Of a stretch of 60,252 nt of DNA, positions 8,732-14,916 are shown piece after piece. Source of the stretch: a virus. The notes beneath the pieces are model-generated. The model searched no databases. It saw only the letters and a program-made list of their open reading frames with translations, and was not told where the DNA came from. The position numbers and the translations under genes are program-made. Position 1 is the stretch's first letter. Each line of letters opens with the position of its first letter. Location of the stretch: positions 1 to 60,252 of IMG/VR virus record IMGVR_UViG_3300021599_001627; one strand, 5' to 3'.

Positions 8732-8908
8732 TTAGCGGGGAAAAGTGGGCGTGTTGTCGTCCCATTCGGGCACGAGATGGGCGCTGAGAAAGGTAGTGTT
8801 AGGGCAGAGTTCTTTTGCTGTAGTAATGGCGTGAGGCAGGTCTCGTGCCATTAAGTGCAGCGCAGGAGCGTGGGAGAACGTCACGCAGTAGAGCTGAAGG
8901 TGCTTCAT
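8732..8908 (-). CDS. Small hypothetical protein (58 aa)
   Basis: An ATG at 8908 lies 4 nt after the stop of the upstream gene and opens a 58-codon frame ending TAA at 8732-8734. It begins MKHLQLYCVTFSHAP and ends PEWDDNTPTFPR. It fills the only gap between the small-gene operon and the terminase small subunit. Composition is ordinary for a soluble protein; there is no membrane segment or motif that I recognise. Close coupling to the upstream gene is the main evidence that it is expressed. Confidence 0.55.
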   Translation of the reverse strand: MKHLQLYCVTFSHAPALHLMARDLPHAITTAKELCPNTTFLSAHLVPEWDDNTPTFPR

Positions 8909-8912
8909 TGGC

Positions 8913-9200
8913 TCAGCCCTCGCGCTGTTGTCGTTCTGCGGCGAAGTCCAGGTCGTAGTCCTTGCTGAGCTTCACCATGTCCTCGATTGGGCGGCATTCG
9001 TTGAAGGCCAGCTGGCAGGCGCCGCGCATGATCAGCTTTTCGGTCATGCCGGCAGCTCCGAGGACGCTCTCAAAGACCTTGAACCAGGCATGGATTGAGC
9101 AGTCGTCCATGTCGGCCTCCCAGGTGGTTGTCATCTCGCCGGGTTCGTCGATGGATCCTTGGCGGTAGCGCTCGTCGGTGAGCTTGATTTCGAGTTTCAC
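8913..9200 (-). CDS. Small hypothetical protein VKLEIKLTDERY
   Basis: I place the start at the GTG at 9200, which overlaps the TGA of the upstream gene (GTGA), giving 95 residues; the longer frame to 9245 would begin with a Pro/Arg-rich antisense-like stretch. The protein opens with a beta-like segment (VKLEIKLTDERYRQG), then TTTWEADMDDCSIHAWFKVFESVLGAAGMTEKLI. A protein with this layout (strand, then 'W.aDmdDCsI...WF.vFe.vL.aaGF') is common in phage accessory regions, but its function is unknown to me. It is the last gene but one of the small-gene operon. Confidence 0.7.
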   Translation of the reverse strand: MKLEIKLTDERYRQGSIDEPGEMTTTWEADMDDCSIHAWFKVFESVLGAAGMTEKLIMRGACQLAFNECRPIEDMVKLSKDYDLDFAAERQQREG

Positions 9201-9448
9201 TGGCCCTCCAGCTCGGCGGCGATGGCGAGGAGGTCCTTCTGGCAACGGGCAGCACCCTTCAAGAAACCAATCTCAAAGGGTGTCACTCCTGGGCACTCAC
9301 CATTGGTCACATCAAGCTGCTCAGCAGCAGCGCGGAGGGCGGCGGCGACATTCTCACGAAGATCATCCATTTGCAGCCCTGTGTCCTCGCAATCGCCTAG
9401 GAAGGCATCCAGCACCGCCTGCGCGGCGGGGGAGAGAGGTTTAGTCAT
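9197..9448 (-). CDS. Small helical protein, MTKPxSPAAQA family copy 1
   Basis: The ATG at 9448 overlaps the stop of the upstream gene by 8 nt and gives an 83-residue protein beginning MTKPLSPAAQAVLDAF; the longer frame to 9481 is unlikely. It is predicted to be all-helical, with AAALRAAAEQLDV in the middle and KDLLAIAAELEGQ at the end. The gene at 9819-10058 is a clear paralogue with the same start, the same ALRAAA segment and the same ILAIAAEL end. Function unknown; the pair belongs to the duplicated block at 9.2-12.9 kb. Confidence 0.7.
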   Translation of the reverse strand: MTKPLSPAAQAVLDAFLGDCEDTGLQMDDLRENVAAALRAAAEQLDVTNGECPGVTPFEIGFLKGAARCQKDLLAIAAELEGQ

Positions 9449-9812
9449 TGAGTTGCTCCAAAGCGCGGCGGATGGTGTCAATGCCCGAATCCATGAGCAC
9501 TATTTCGCCAGAGGTGTACCGCTGCAGAACGTCTAGCGCCTGCTCCTTCAAGCTCGGCGGCTCGGGCTGGGCGTGTTGCCAGCGGCTGTCGGGATGGCTC
9601 AAGATTGCCTCAGCCAACGCAGCAGCGCCTTTGTCGTGGTTGCCGTCAACCCTACGGATGATTGCTGCCAAACGCAGAATGTCATCTACTTCGGGCATTG
9701 GCCCCTGCGGCTCGGGCTGGGCCAGAGCGGCGCGGGCGCGGTCCACCAACTCGGCTGGCGCTACCTCTAGCCAGTCCAGCAACTCAGCGCATAGTGCTCG
9801 AAAGTCAGTCAT
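9441..9812 (-). CDS. Mosaic small protein, MTDFRALCAELLD N-terminus plus SLKEQAL...IRRALEQLND C-terminus
   Basis: This 123-residue protein is built from two modules. The first, MTDFRALCAELLDWLE...ARAALAQPEPQGP, is shared with the gene at 10055-10375. The last 40 residues (PPSLKEQALDVLQRY...DTIRRALEQLND) are shared with the genes at 10368, 10888 and 11409. It therefore looks like a recombination product of neighbouring genes. It starts 6 nt after the upstream stop. No known domain is recognised. Confidence 0.7.
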   Translation of the reverse strand: MTDFRALCAELLDWLEVAPAELVDRARAALAQPEPQGPMPEVDDILRLAAIIRRVDGNHDKGAAALAEAILSHPDSRWQHAQPEPPSLKEQALDVLQRYTSGEIVLMDSGIDTIRRALEQLND

Positions 9813-9813
9813 C

Positions 9814-9855
9814 GGTTTTCAGTGGTAGAGGTTTTCAGTGGTAGAGGTTTTCAGT
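9814..9855 (-). repeat. 16-bp tandem duplication at the 3' end of a small gene
   Basis: The sequence GGTTTTCAGTGGTAGA is present twice in a row with a third partial copy. It covers the last codons of the gene at 9819-10058, whose C-terminus reads KTSTTENLYH, and the spacer before the next start. The unit is not a multiple of three, so gain or loss of a copy would change the C-terminus. A slippage-type duplication is the simple explanation. Confidence 0.7.
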
Positions 9856-10058
9856 TCGGCGGCAATAGCGAGGATGCCTGCTCGCGTGATCTCGCGCTGC
9901 ACCGCAGCAGCGTTATCTGGCGGCCCAAACCGGTTTTCCGGCACCACCTGATCCGCAGCGGCGCGCAGGGCTGCTGCCATTGCATCGACATCCGCTGGCT
10001 CGAAGTCGCCGTAGGCGTCCAGAATTGCCTGCGCGGCGGGGGAGAAAGGTTTAGTCAT
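9819..10058 (-). CDS. Small helical protein, MTKPxSPAAQA family copy 2
   Basis: The ATG at 10058 overlaps the upstream TGA (ATGA) and gives 79 residues starting MTKPFSPAAQAILDAY. It is a paralogue of the gene at 9197-9448 (same N-terminus, AAALRAAADQV core, REITRAGILAIAAEL end). The C-terminal tail KTSTTENLYH derives from a 16-bp tandem repeat and is not shared with the paralogue. An alternative ATG 12 nt upstream (MGES) is possible but not needed. Confidence 0.7.
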   Translation of the reverse strand: MTKPFSPAAQAILDAYGDFEPADVDAMAAALRAAADQVVPENRFGPPDNAAAVQREITRAGILAIAAELKTSTTENLYH

Positions 10059-10375
10059 TGATTCCCCCATCGGGCTAAGACGGCGCGGGCGTACTCCAGT
10101 GCTGAGTGGTTTAAGCAGACACGAAAGATGCCAGGTTTGACCTGGCCGCCAGTCGCATCACTGCAGACCTTGGCCGCATAGCTGAACTCATCCCGCATCG
10201 TTTCGGGCATCAGCTCCAGTAACTCCTCATCCGTCGGCCCCTGCGGCTCGGGCTGGGCCAGAGCGGCGCGGGCATCGGCGGTGCAGATTTCAAAAAGACT
10301 CTTATGCCGCAAGGGCCAGTTGGCTTTTTCCAAGCAGTCAACCAGCTCAGCGCAAAGTGTTCGGAAGTCAGTCAT
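10055..10375 (-). CDS. Mosaic small protein, MTDFRTLCAELVD family
   Basis: I take the ATG at 10375, overlapping the upstream stop by 8 nt, as the start; the frame to 10450 is antisense-like. The resulting 106-residue protein begins MTDFRTLCAELVDCLEKAN and shares ARAALAQPEPQGP with the gene at 9441-9812. The remainder (EELLELMPETMRDEFSYAAKVCSDA...) ends with a short helix YARAVLARWGNQ. The segment 'ELMPE.M.DEFSYAAKVCSDA' resembles small phage proteins of unknown role. Confidence 0.7.
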   Translation of the reverse strand: MTDFRTLCAELVDCLEKANWPLRHKSLFEICTADARAALAQPEPQGPTDEELLELMPETMRDEFSYAAKVCSDATGGQVKPGIFRVCLNHSALEYARAVLARWGNQ

Positions 10376-10700
10376 CAATTTGCTCCAGGGCGCGGCGGAT
10401 GGTGTCACGGTCGCCCTCATTGCCGAATGAATCAACTGCATCCAGAGCATTCAGCGCCTGCTCCTTCAAGCTCGGCGGCCTAGGGCGGCGGCCTTTATGC
10501 AGCAATGAAGCAAGACGTTCGCCTTCGCAAGTGTCCCAGCCAATCAGCCACTCGCAGCACGCCTCCAGCTCCTGGTCGGCGCTCCATTGGGCGGCGTGGT
10601 GGGCAACGTACTCAGTGACAGTGCAGTAGTCCTGATGGCGGCCTTCTGTGTCCCACTGCTGCATCAGCTCCGGCGGTGGGGTGATTGGGTGGTCAGTCAT
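10368..10700 (-). CDS. PPPELVQQW-family small protein, copy A
   Basis: This 110-residue member of the family amplified in this region has three parts. The N-terminal MTDHPITPPPELMQQW and HHAAQWSADQELEACCEWL form the shared head. RPRPPSLKEQALNALDAV is the shared linker. DTIRRALEQIDD is the shared tail. The family is one I associate with picocyanobacterial phages and genomes, function unknown. It is coupled to its neighbours by an ATGA overlap upstream and an 8-nt overlap downstream. Confidence 0.75.
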   Translation of the reverse strand: MTDHPITPPPELMQQWDTEGRHQDYCTVTEYVAHHAAQWSADQELEACCEWLIGWDTCEGERLASLLHKGRRPRPPSLKEQALNALDAVDSFGNEGDRDTIRRALEQIDD

Positions 10701-10891
10701 TGATAGATCTCCATCGCTTGGTCGATTAGATCATCGAGTTGTTCTATACCGTGAAAGCCTGTTCCATTTACAGCCAAGCGGTGAGACGGATGGTATTCTT
10801 CACCGGTTTCACGGATCCACTTGACACCCTCTGTACTAAGTACGAGATTCTTCTGTCGTTTAATCCATTGGTAGCGGTCTGCATCAGTCAT
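10697..10891 (-). CDS. Small hypothetical protein (64 aa)
   Basis: Begins MTDADRYQWIKRQKNLVLST and continues with GVKWIRETGEEYHP, then a predicted C-terminal helix LDDLIDQAMEIYQ. The opening 'DA.RY.WI...........W' pattern is common in short phage proteins of unknown role. It is tightly coupled by ATGA overlaps on both sides. Base composition is slightly more AT-rich than its neighbours, a possible sign of separate acquisition. Confidence 0.7.
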   Translation of the reverse strand: MTDADRYQWIKRQKNLVLSTEGVKWIRETGEEYHPSHRLAVNGTGFHGIEQLDDLIDQAMEIYQ

Positions 10892-11247
10892 TCAGGTAGC
10901 GCCTCCAGTGCGCGGCGGATGGTGTCGTAAGCAATGTCGTCAATTTTGTCTTGGTTGTAAACGTCACCAAGCTTGATCAATGCCTGCTTCTTCAGGCTTA
11001 ACGACTTGGGGCGCATCGCTTCTTTCAATGATTCACCTACTGGAGTGATCCTTAGATGCGGCTCATTCAAGGCATTATGATCTAGCCATTTTGCATCTTC
11101 CTCAAGTTGCTGATCAGCACCCCATTGGGAGGCGCAATGGGCGATATGTAATTCATAAAGCCAATCGCGGTCTTCGTAGGCTTTTTCGGAAGCCCATTGC
11201 TCTACCAATTCGCGAGGTGGGACAATGGAATGGCAATCAGTCATCAT
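10888..11247 (-). CDS. PPPELVQQW-family small protein, copy B (divergent)
   Basis: A 119-residue diverged copy: IVPPRELVEQWASEKAYED, then HCASQWGADQQLEEDAKWL, linker SLKKQALIKLGDV and tail DTIRRALEALPE. Two ATGs in tandem at 11247 and 11244 are possible starts. The upstream frame (11237-11416) carries an in-frame amber codon. Order of the modules is the same as in the copies at 10368 and 11409. Confidence 0.72.
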   Translation of the reverse strand: MMTDCHSIVPPRELVEQWASEKAYEDRDWLYELHIAHCASQWGADQQLEEDAKWLDHNALNEPHLRITPVGESLKEAMRPKSLSLKKQALIKLGDVYNQDKIDDIAYDTIRRALEALPE

Positions 11248-11416
11248 TCAGATCCTCCGATTTGTAAGGCGGCCTGAGCTGGCCGTGTTCATCGGTGAAG
11301 CCGGCTTCGTACTAGGCCAGATGCGTTAGCACCTTGGCAATGCCATGGCGAACGCTTTGGCCCTCCTCGAACTCGTCAATCAGGCGTTGGGCGCGGGAGG
11401 TGAGGTGGTCAGTCAT
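11237..11416 (-). pseudogene. Small gene interrupted by an in-frame amber codon
   Basis: The ATG at 11416 overlaps the upstream stop by 8 nt and opens MTDHLTSRAQRLIDEFEE, a 34-codon frame that ends at TAG (11312-11314). The same frame continues without other stops for 24 more sense codons (YEAGFTDEHGQLRPPYKSED then LNDD) to TGA at 11237-11239, where it overlaps the next start in the way every other gene here does. The whole reads as one 59-residue protein with one amber codon. A nonsense mutation, sequencing error or suppressed amber are the options; the 34-residue product alone is also possible. Confidence 0.55.
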
Positions 11417-11735
11417 TGAGTTGCTCCAAGGCGCGGCGGACGACATCCAGATCACTGATGTCCCAGGCTTTCTTGTTGCCTTGGATCAGATCAATCAGGG
11501 CAAGGCTTTGCTCCTTCAAGCTCGGCGGCTTGGGGCGGCGAATCGTACGGAGATCTGTTGCAACATGTTTGCCGTCGCAAATCAATTCACGGGCAAGCAC
11601 CTCACAGCACGCCTCCAGCTCAGTGTCTGCGCCCCATTGGGCGGCGCGGGTGGCGATGTGCCCTGCCGTGAGGCCATCTTCCTCATTGATCCACTGCTGC
11701 ACCAGCTCCGGCGGTGGGGTGATGGCGTCGGTCAT
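11409..11735 (-). CDS. PPPELVQQW-family small protein, copy C
   Basis: This 108-residue copy has all three shared parts: MTDAITPPPELVQQWINEE, IATRAAQWGADTELEACCEV and RRPKPPSLKEQSLALIDL...VVRRALEQLND. It is the closest match to copy A at 10368. The conserved 'AAQWGAD.ELEACCE' helix with two adjacent cysteines suggests a shared fold. Coupled upstream by ATGA. Confidence 0.75.
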   Translation of the reverse strand: MTDAITPPPELVQQWINEEDGLTAGHIATRAAQWGADTELEACCEVLARELICDGKHVATDLRTIRRPKPPSLKEQSLALIDLIQGNKKAWDISDLDVVRRALEQLND

Positions 11736-12013
11736 TCTTCAACCTCATAGCGCTTGCCGATGGCAGTAGCCCAAGCCACCAGATCACTGGCGCGGACGAG
11801 CTGCACTCCATCTTCAGGGCCATCAGCAACACGCCAGTGGCATGAAGCAGTGTCCCTGAGAGCGCACTCAATGGCAGCCTTGGCGCCCCAGGTTGCAGCC
11901 TTAGCGGCGATGTAGAGGGTCTTGTCGCAATGGGCAGCGCCGTTGGTGTCCCATTCGGCTTCCCATTGGCGGATCACTTCAGCGGGTGGAGAGATGAGTC
12001 GTTGATCAGTCAT
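11732..12013 (-). CDS. PPPELVQQW-like small protein, copy D
   Basis: Start chosen at the ATG at 12013, overlapping the upstream stop by 8 nt (93 residues). It begins MTDQRLISPPAEVIRQWEAE and has AAKAATWGAKAAIECALRD, a diverged version of the family head, but lacks the SLKEQAL linker and IRRALEQ tail. Instead it ends VRASDLVAWATAIGKRYEVE. The longer frame to 12124 reads through antisense-like sequence and is rejected. Confidence 0.68.
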   Translation of the reverse strand: MTDQRLISPPAEVIRQWEAEWDTNGAAHCDKTLYIAAKAATWGAKAAIECALRDTASCHWRVADGPEDGVQLVRASDLVAWATAIGKRYEVEE

Positions 12014-12188
12014 CTTCGTTGGGCAGGATTTCAAGAAGGGATGTGATGCAGTGTCCCGTGGTGTTTTCAGCGCCAAGGCAGTAGCGCTCTGCTTCGCGCA
12101 GTGCCATGCGCAGCCGCTCCACAACGGGCCACGGATCGCGCAGTTCGGTGGAGAAGTCTTGGAATGGTGCTGGGTGAAAGCTAGTCAT
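12006..12188 (-). CDS. Small hypothetical protein (60 aa)
   Basis: Begins MTSFHPAPFQDFSTELRDPW and contains VVERLRMALREAERYCLGAE, a basic amphipathic helix. Starts within an ATGA overlap with the upstream gene and overlaps the next start by 8 nt. No domain recognised. Confidence 0.65.
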   Translation of the reverse strand: MTSFHPAPFQDFSTELRDPWPVVERLRMALREAERYCLGAENTTGHCITSLLEILPNEDD

Positions 12189-12601
12189 TGGTTGGCTTGG
12201 TCGTAAAGAGCGTTGACGACGATGCCACGATCGCCGGGGTACAGATCTAAGGGTTCTTCGTTAAGCCACAAGGCCATCTCACGGATTGCGGCTCGGGCTT
12301 CAGATGCCCAGTTGACGGCTTCCTCGTCCCGTTCCAGGCCGTACTCAATCCCGCTGATGGCAAGCGCCACCCGCTCCACCAGCGAACTCCTAATTTGGCT
12401 TTGATTAGGAGTTGGCTTGGAGTTGGCCTCCGCCAGAGTGCAGTAGCTGGTGCCCTCGCTGCTGGTGACGATGTGCGGGCAGGTGGCGTTGGCCTCCAGC
12501 GCCTCGACCTTGGCGCGGAGTTCGAGGAGGCAAGCGCGAGTGTCGGAAGCAAACGCTCCGGCATCAGCCCACTGCTCAGGCGTTGCTCGGTAGTCAGGCA
12601 T
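12185..12601 (-). CDS. Hypothetical protein (138 aa)
   Basis: Begins MPDYRATPEQWADAGAFAS, then a helix LLELRAKVEALEANAT suggestive of a short coiled coil. The middle holds PHIVTSSEGTSYCTLAEANS; the second half (LVERVALAISGIEYGLERDEE...ARAAIREMALWLNEE) is helical. The 'LAEA' followed by 'ERVA.AI' arrangement is typical of small accessory proteins in cyanophage gene arrays. It overlaps the upstream gene by 8 nt. Confidence 0.68.
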   Translation of the reverse strand: MPDYRATPEQWADAGAFASDTRACLLELRAKVEALEANATCPHIVTSSEGTSYCTLAEANSKPTPNQSQIRSSLVERVALAISGIEYGLERDEEAVNWASEARAAIREMALWLNEEPLDLYPGDRGIVVNALYDQANQ

Positions 12602-12815
12602 GTCTGACCACCCCCGGCAGGTTCCTAAAGTCTTCTCGTGTCATGGTCAGCGATGAGATCACGTTGACCAAGCGCTCACGTTCTTGCGTGGCACCCCATT
12701 CAGAGGCCAAGCGGGCCAGCTCGTAAGCGGCGAGTTCCGGCTTGTCATCACAGCCGAAGAGCTGAGAGCACCACTGCTGCACCAGCTCCGGTGGTGGGGT
12801 GATGGGATCAGTCAT
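12594..12815 (-). CDS. PPPELVQQW-family small protein, copy E
   Basis: Start placed at the ATG at 12815, which overlaps the stop of the tiny membrane-peptide gene (ATGA); 73 residues. It begins MTDPITPPPELVQQWCSQLF and has LARLASEWGATQERERLVNV, then a new tail (TREDFRNLPGVVRHA). The head module is the same as in copies A-D, so this is the first gene, in transcription order, of the duplicated series. Confidence 0.7.
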   Translation of the reverse strand: MTDPITPPPELVQQWCSQLFGCDDKPELAAYELARLASEWGATQERERLVNVISSLTMTREDFRNLPGVVRHA

Positions 12816-12889
12816 GACGTTCCTTTCACGTAGAGAATGCCCAATGCGACTGACCAAGCAATCATTAGAACCAGTGTTGTTGTACTCAT
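12812..12889 (-). CDS. 25-residue single-pass membrane peptide
   Basis: The ATG at 12889 overlaps the TGA of the zinc-ribbon gene, and the stop overlaps the next start, so this frame is framed by two ATGA couplings. The product, MSTTTLVLMIAWSVALGILY plus VKGTS, is essentially one transmembrane helix with a short basic end. Translational coupling on both sides is the reason to call it. Role unknown; possibly a membrane-active modulator. Confidence 0.55.
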   Translation of the reverse strand: MSTTTLVLMIAWSVALGILYVKGTS

Positions 12890-13137
12890 GATGTGACAAG
12901 TGATGCGAAGTAATCCCGAAATAGCGACCAATTCACACGTACGATGCGACCCTGCCAGCGCACTGTTCCTTTCGGAGCGACGATCTCGGTGTGCTGGATG
13001 GTCTGGAAGTGCGATCCGCAGCTCGGACAGTCCCGGCGGCGCCAAAAGTGGCCCTCGGGGGTGCGGTTGGTCCGGTTCACGTCGGTTGTCAGGCAGCCGC
13101 ACTCGGGGCAGGGCGGGCCTTGGCGGTTAATCCCCAT
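12886..13137 (-). CDS. Zinc-ribbon protein, NrdR-like
   Basis: An 83-residue protein with PPCPECGCLTTDVNRT (residues 8-23) and RRRDCPSCGSHFQTIQHTE (residues 33-51). The two CxxC pairs about 23 residues apart, with RRR before the second pair and F.T after it, match the zinc ribbon of NrdR, the repressor of ribonucleotide reductase genes. The ATP-cone of NrdR is absent, so this is a free zinc ribbon that may bind DNA. Starts within a TGATG overlap. Confidence 0.7.
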   Translation of the reverse strand: MGINRQGPPCPECGCLTTDVNRTNRTPEGHFWRRRDCPSCGSHFQTIQHTEIVAPKGTVRWQGRIVRVNWSLFRDYFASLVTS

Positions 13138-13247
13138 CAGTCCAGCCAGGAGTCGGAGGCATCGGAGCTAACCGGCGTGCGGGCCCAGCGGGCGGTGGCG
13201 CCGAGGGCGAGGCCCAGGACGATGGCGAGCAAGGCGTAGCGCTTCAT
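13137..13247 (-). CDS. Small protein with N-terminal membrane anchor or signal
   Basis: A 36-residue product, MKRYALLAIVLGLALGATAR followed by a polar tail. The basic start and hydrophobic core look like a signal peptide or membrane anchor. It is coupled to its neighbours by ATGA upstream and TGATG downstream overlaps. No further function can be read. Confidence 0.55.
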   Translation of the reverse strand: MKRYALLAIVLGLALGATARWARTPVSSDASDSWLD

Positions 13248-13414
13248 GAGGTCGTGGTGGAGGTAAAGGCGCGGAGGAGCTGGGCTTTGCGCTCGTCGAT
13301 CAGGTGGGCCGACGAGACGATGGAGCAAGGGCCGCCCTCGGGGAGGCAGATGCGGTAACAGTCGTGGCCGTGGCGGTCGACGTAGTACTCGACGCTGATG
13401 TCGTCGGGGCTCAT
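13244..13414 (-). CDS. Small hypothetical protein (56 aa)
   Basis: The start at 13414 overlaps the upstream TGA (ATGA) and yields MSPDDISVEYYVDRHGHDCY, then RICLPEGGPCSIVSS. Beta-rich with two cysteines. The larger frame to 13543 is antisense to the neighbouring gene's coding pattern and rejected. Confidence 0.62.
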   Translation of the reverse strand: MSPDDISVEYYVDRHGHDCYRICLPEGGPCSIVSSAHLIDERKAQLLRAFTSTTTS

Positions 13415-13746
13415 GGCCGCGGGCCAACGCACAGGGCGCGGCGAGAGCGGATGCGGAAGAAGTCGCGCAGCTCCGGTTCGTTCGCCATCAGCAGTCGGGC
13501 GTAGAGCGCGGAGTAGTTGTTGTTCATCTTCCATTCCGCGCACTTGTCCGTTGTCTGCAGGGCACGGTGGAACCGCACGACCTCGAACAGGGCTTTGATG
13601 CCGTAGTGGGTGCGGCCCTTGCGGCGAAAGTGCAGGGCGTGGTCCCGCAGCTCGGTGTAGACCCGCGGGTTGGCGACGTGGAACGCCCAGAAGTCACGTT
13701 CGATCCGGTCGGGCTCGTGGAGCGGAGGAGTGGCTGTGTGGGTCAT
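13411..13746 (-). CDS. Phage protein of the 'FHxxNPxVY' family
   Basis: A 111-residue protein with DFWAFHVANPRVYTELRDHA (residues 18-37), KALFEVVRFHRALQTT and KMNNNYSALYARLLMANEPE. This three-block pattern (FH..NP.VY, a Leu/Ile-rich middle with R[WF], then LNNN..S.YAR.L....P) is widespread in tailed phages as a conserved protein of unknown function, usually near replication or regulatory genes. It is well conserved here, so one of the more confident calls in the small-gene block. Confidence 0.8.
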   Translation of the reverse strand: MTHTATPPLHEPDRIERDFWAFHVANPRVYTELRDHALHFRRKGRTHYGIKALFEVVRFHRALQTTDKCAEWKMNNNYSALYARLLMANEPELRDFFRIRSRRALCVGPRP

Positions 13747-13910
13747 GCGACGTCGGGGTACTTCAGCGCAAGACCCGTGTACAGGCCACGGTTTTCGTGG
13801 TCGATGTGGTCCCGGCCATCCAGCACGTAGAGGCGGTCGAGGCGCTCCTGGCGGGCCTGCTGCGCAACAGGGTCACAAGGCAGTTCGTTCAGGTGAGGGG
13901 TGAGGGTCAT
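13743..13910 (-). CDS. Small hypothetical protein (55 aa)
   Basis: ATG at 13910, stop overlapping the next start (ATGA). Begins MTLTPHLNELPCDPVAQQAR and contains LDRLYVLDGRDHIDHENRGL, then YTGLALKYPDVA. The C-terminal half (DHENRGLYTGL) is a pattern I have seen in short phage proteins encoded next to the FHxxNPxVY family. It is too short for domain assignment. Confidence 0.62.
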   Translation of the reverse strand: MTLTPHLNELPCDPVAQQARQERLDRLYVLDGRDHIDHENRGLYTGLALKYPDVA

Positions 13911-13969
13911 CTCAGGCAGGAAAAGGACAGCAGTTTGTAGTTAGTGAAGACTACAACGGTTGTAAATGC

Positions 13970-14218
13970 TTATTGGCGTAGCAACCGTTTCAGTCGGCGC
14001 TGGAATGCCTTGGAGCGAGCGCGGTCGTAACTCGTCAGGTGCCACTGATAGCACCATGGGCAGGAGTATGCAGTTTCTGCATAACCGCGACGCCGAGTGA
14101 AGGCAACCGCCTCGGCACGGCTGCAGTACGCAGCTTTGGTGCTGCACATTGCTTGCGCACGCTGCAGAAAATCCGCGTCCGATAGGTCCAGTGGGTTGGT
14201 GTGGACGGTCGTACTCAT
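13970..14218 (-). CDS. Small basic protein with Cys pairs
   Basis: An 82-residue product with DADFLQRAQAMCSTKAAYCS, then AYSCPWCYQWHLTSYDRARS and a basic C-terminal helix FQRRLKRLLRQ. The CPWC..WH motif with upstream Cys residues suggests one zinc site. The 'Y.CPWC..WHLTS' block is common in cyanobacterial and phage small proteins. About 60 nt of non-coding DNA with a TTGTAGT/ACTACAA inverted repeat separate it from the gene downstream. Confidence 0.7.
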   Translation of the reverse strand: MSTTVHTNPLDLSDADFLQRAQAMCSTKAAYCSRAEAVAFTRRRGYAETAYSCPWCYQWHLTSYDRARSKAFQRRLKRLLRQ

Positions 14219-14397
14219 GCGTCCTCGGCGGAGAGCAGCTGCTCCAGGCGGTCGGAGTCGCTGCGCAGGGCCTGGGTAGAGCGGCCGGCGCGGTCAACGG
14301 CGGTGGCGGTGTCGCCCACGGCGCCGAGAAGGGTGCCAGCCACGGGGGCCAGCTCCTGGCAGTAGGTGGCCAGTGAAGTCCAGAACGAAGCAGCCAT
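14215..14397 (-). CDS. Small helical protein (60 aa)
   Basis: Begins MAASFWTSLATYCQELAPVA and contains a glycine/alanine-rich hydrophobic stretch GTLLGAVGDTATAVDRAG, then a helix LRSDSDRLEQLLSAEDA. The middle is only weakly hydrophobic, so membrane insertion is doubtful. Coupled to the next gene by ATGA. Confidence 0.6.
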   Translation of the reverse strand: MAASFWTSLATYCQELAPVAGTLLGAVGDTATAVDRAGRSTQALRSDSDRLEQLLSAEDA

Positions 14398-14442
14398 GGT
14401 GGGTGAGAACGAGAGGTGTGGATGAGAAAAGCGAAGCGGAGC

Positions 14443-14700
14443 TCAGTCAAGCGTTACTTCGACAATGCGGAGGCCCGGCCAGCCGAGCTCGGCCATCAGG
14501 TGGCCTCGGCGGGCCGCGGTGCTGAAGTCCACGAAGTGGACGGCGTCGCGGTAATCAGGCACGACGGCTACCGGCGGGCCGCTCACACCGGTGCAGGCAG
14601 CAAGGAATCCGTCGTCAGCACGCAGCGTGAAGCGACGGCGAGGAGAACGTGCCGGCCGGTACAAAGCGATTGGTGGAGCCGTTGTTGCGGAGATTGGCAT
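14443..14700 (-). CDS. Small hypothetical protein, start uncertain
   Basis: The C-terminal 55 residues (DDGFLAACTGVSGPPVAVVP, then AVHFVDFSTAARRGHLMAEL and GLRIVEVTLD) look like a compact alpha/beta protein and probably are real. The ATG at 14700 gives an 86-nt overlap with the upstream gene, and its first 30 residues are Arg/Pro-rich. A start near 14620, just after the upstream stop, would need a rare codon. No family recognised. Confidence 0.5.
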   Translation of the reverse strand: MPISATTAPPIALYRPARSPRRRFTLRADDGFLAACTGVSGPPVAVVPDYRDAVHFVDFSTAARRGHLMAELGWPGLRIVEVTLD

Positions 14701-14869
14701 TGGCTTTCAGGATTTCGGCTTGGGTGGCAAACGTGCTGTACAGCGCGATGCCGGTGTCGATTTGCATGAACTCGTACGCAGCAAAGCCAGCCATGGCGTA
14801 ATCCATGAGCAACAGGGGGGTATTGGTTGTGCGGAGCACGACCTGCCCTGGTTGGCGGTCTCGGCTCAC
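14615..14869 (-). CDS. Small hypothetical protein (84 aa)
   Basis: Begins MSRDRQPGQVVLRTTNTPLL, then AMAGFAAYEFMQIDTGIALY and ATQAEILKANANLRNNGSTN. The last segment reads like 'A.A.ILK.N..L..NG...R', typical of small phage proteins. No membrane segment. The 47-nt gap upstream has no clear terminator or promoter. Confidence 0.58.
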   Translation of the reverse strand: MSRDRQPGQVVLRTTNTPLLLMDYAMAGFAAYEFMQIDTGIALYSTFATQAEILKANANLRNNGSTNRFVPAGTFSSPSLHAAC

Positions 14870-14916
14870 CTGATCCAGTGTGTCGGGGTGGGTGAGCCGA
14901 GGGAAGGGCCCGATCC

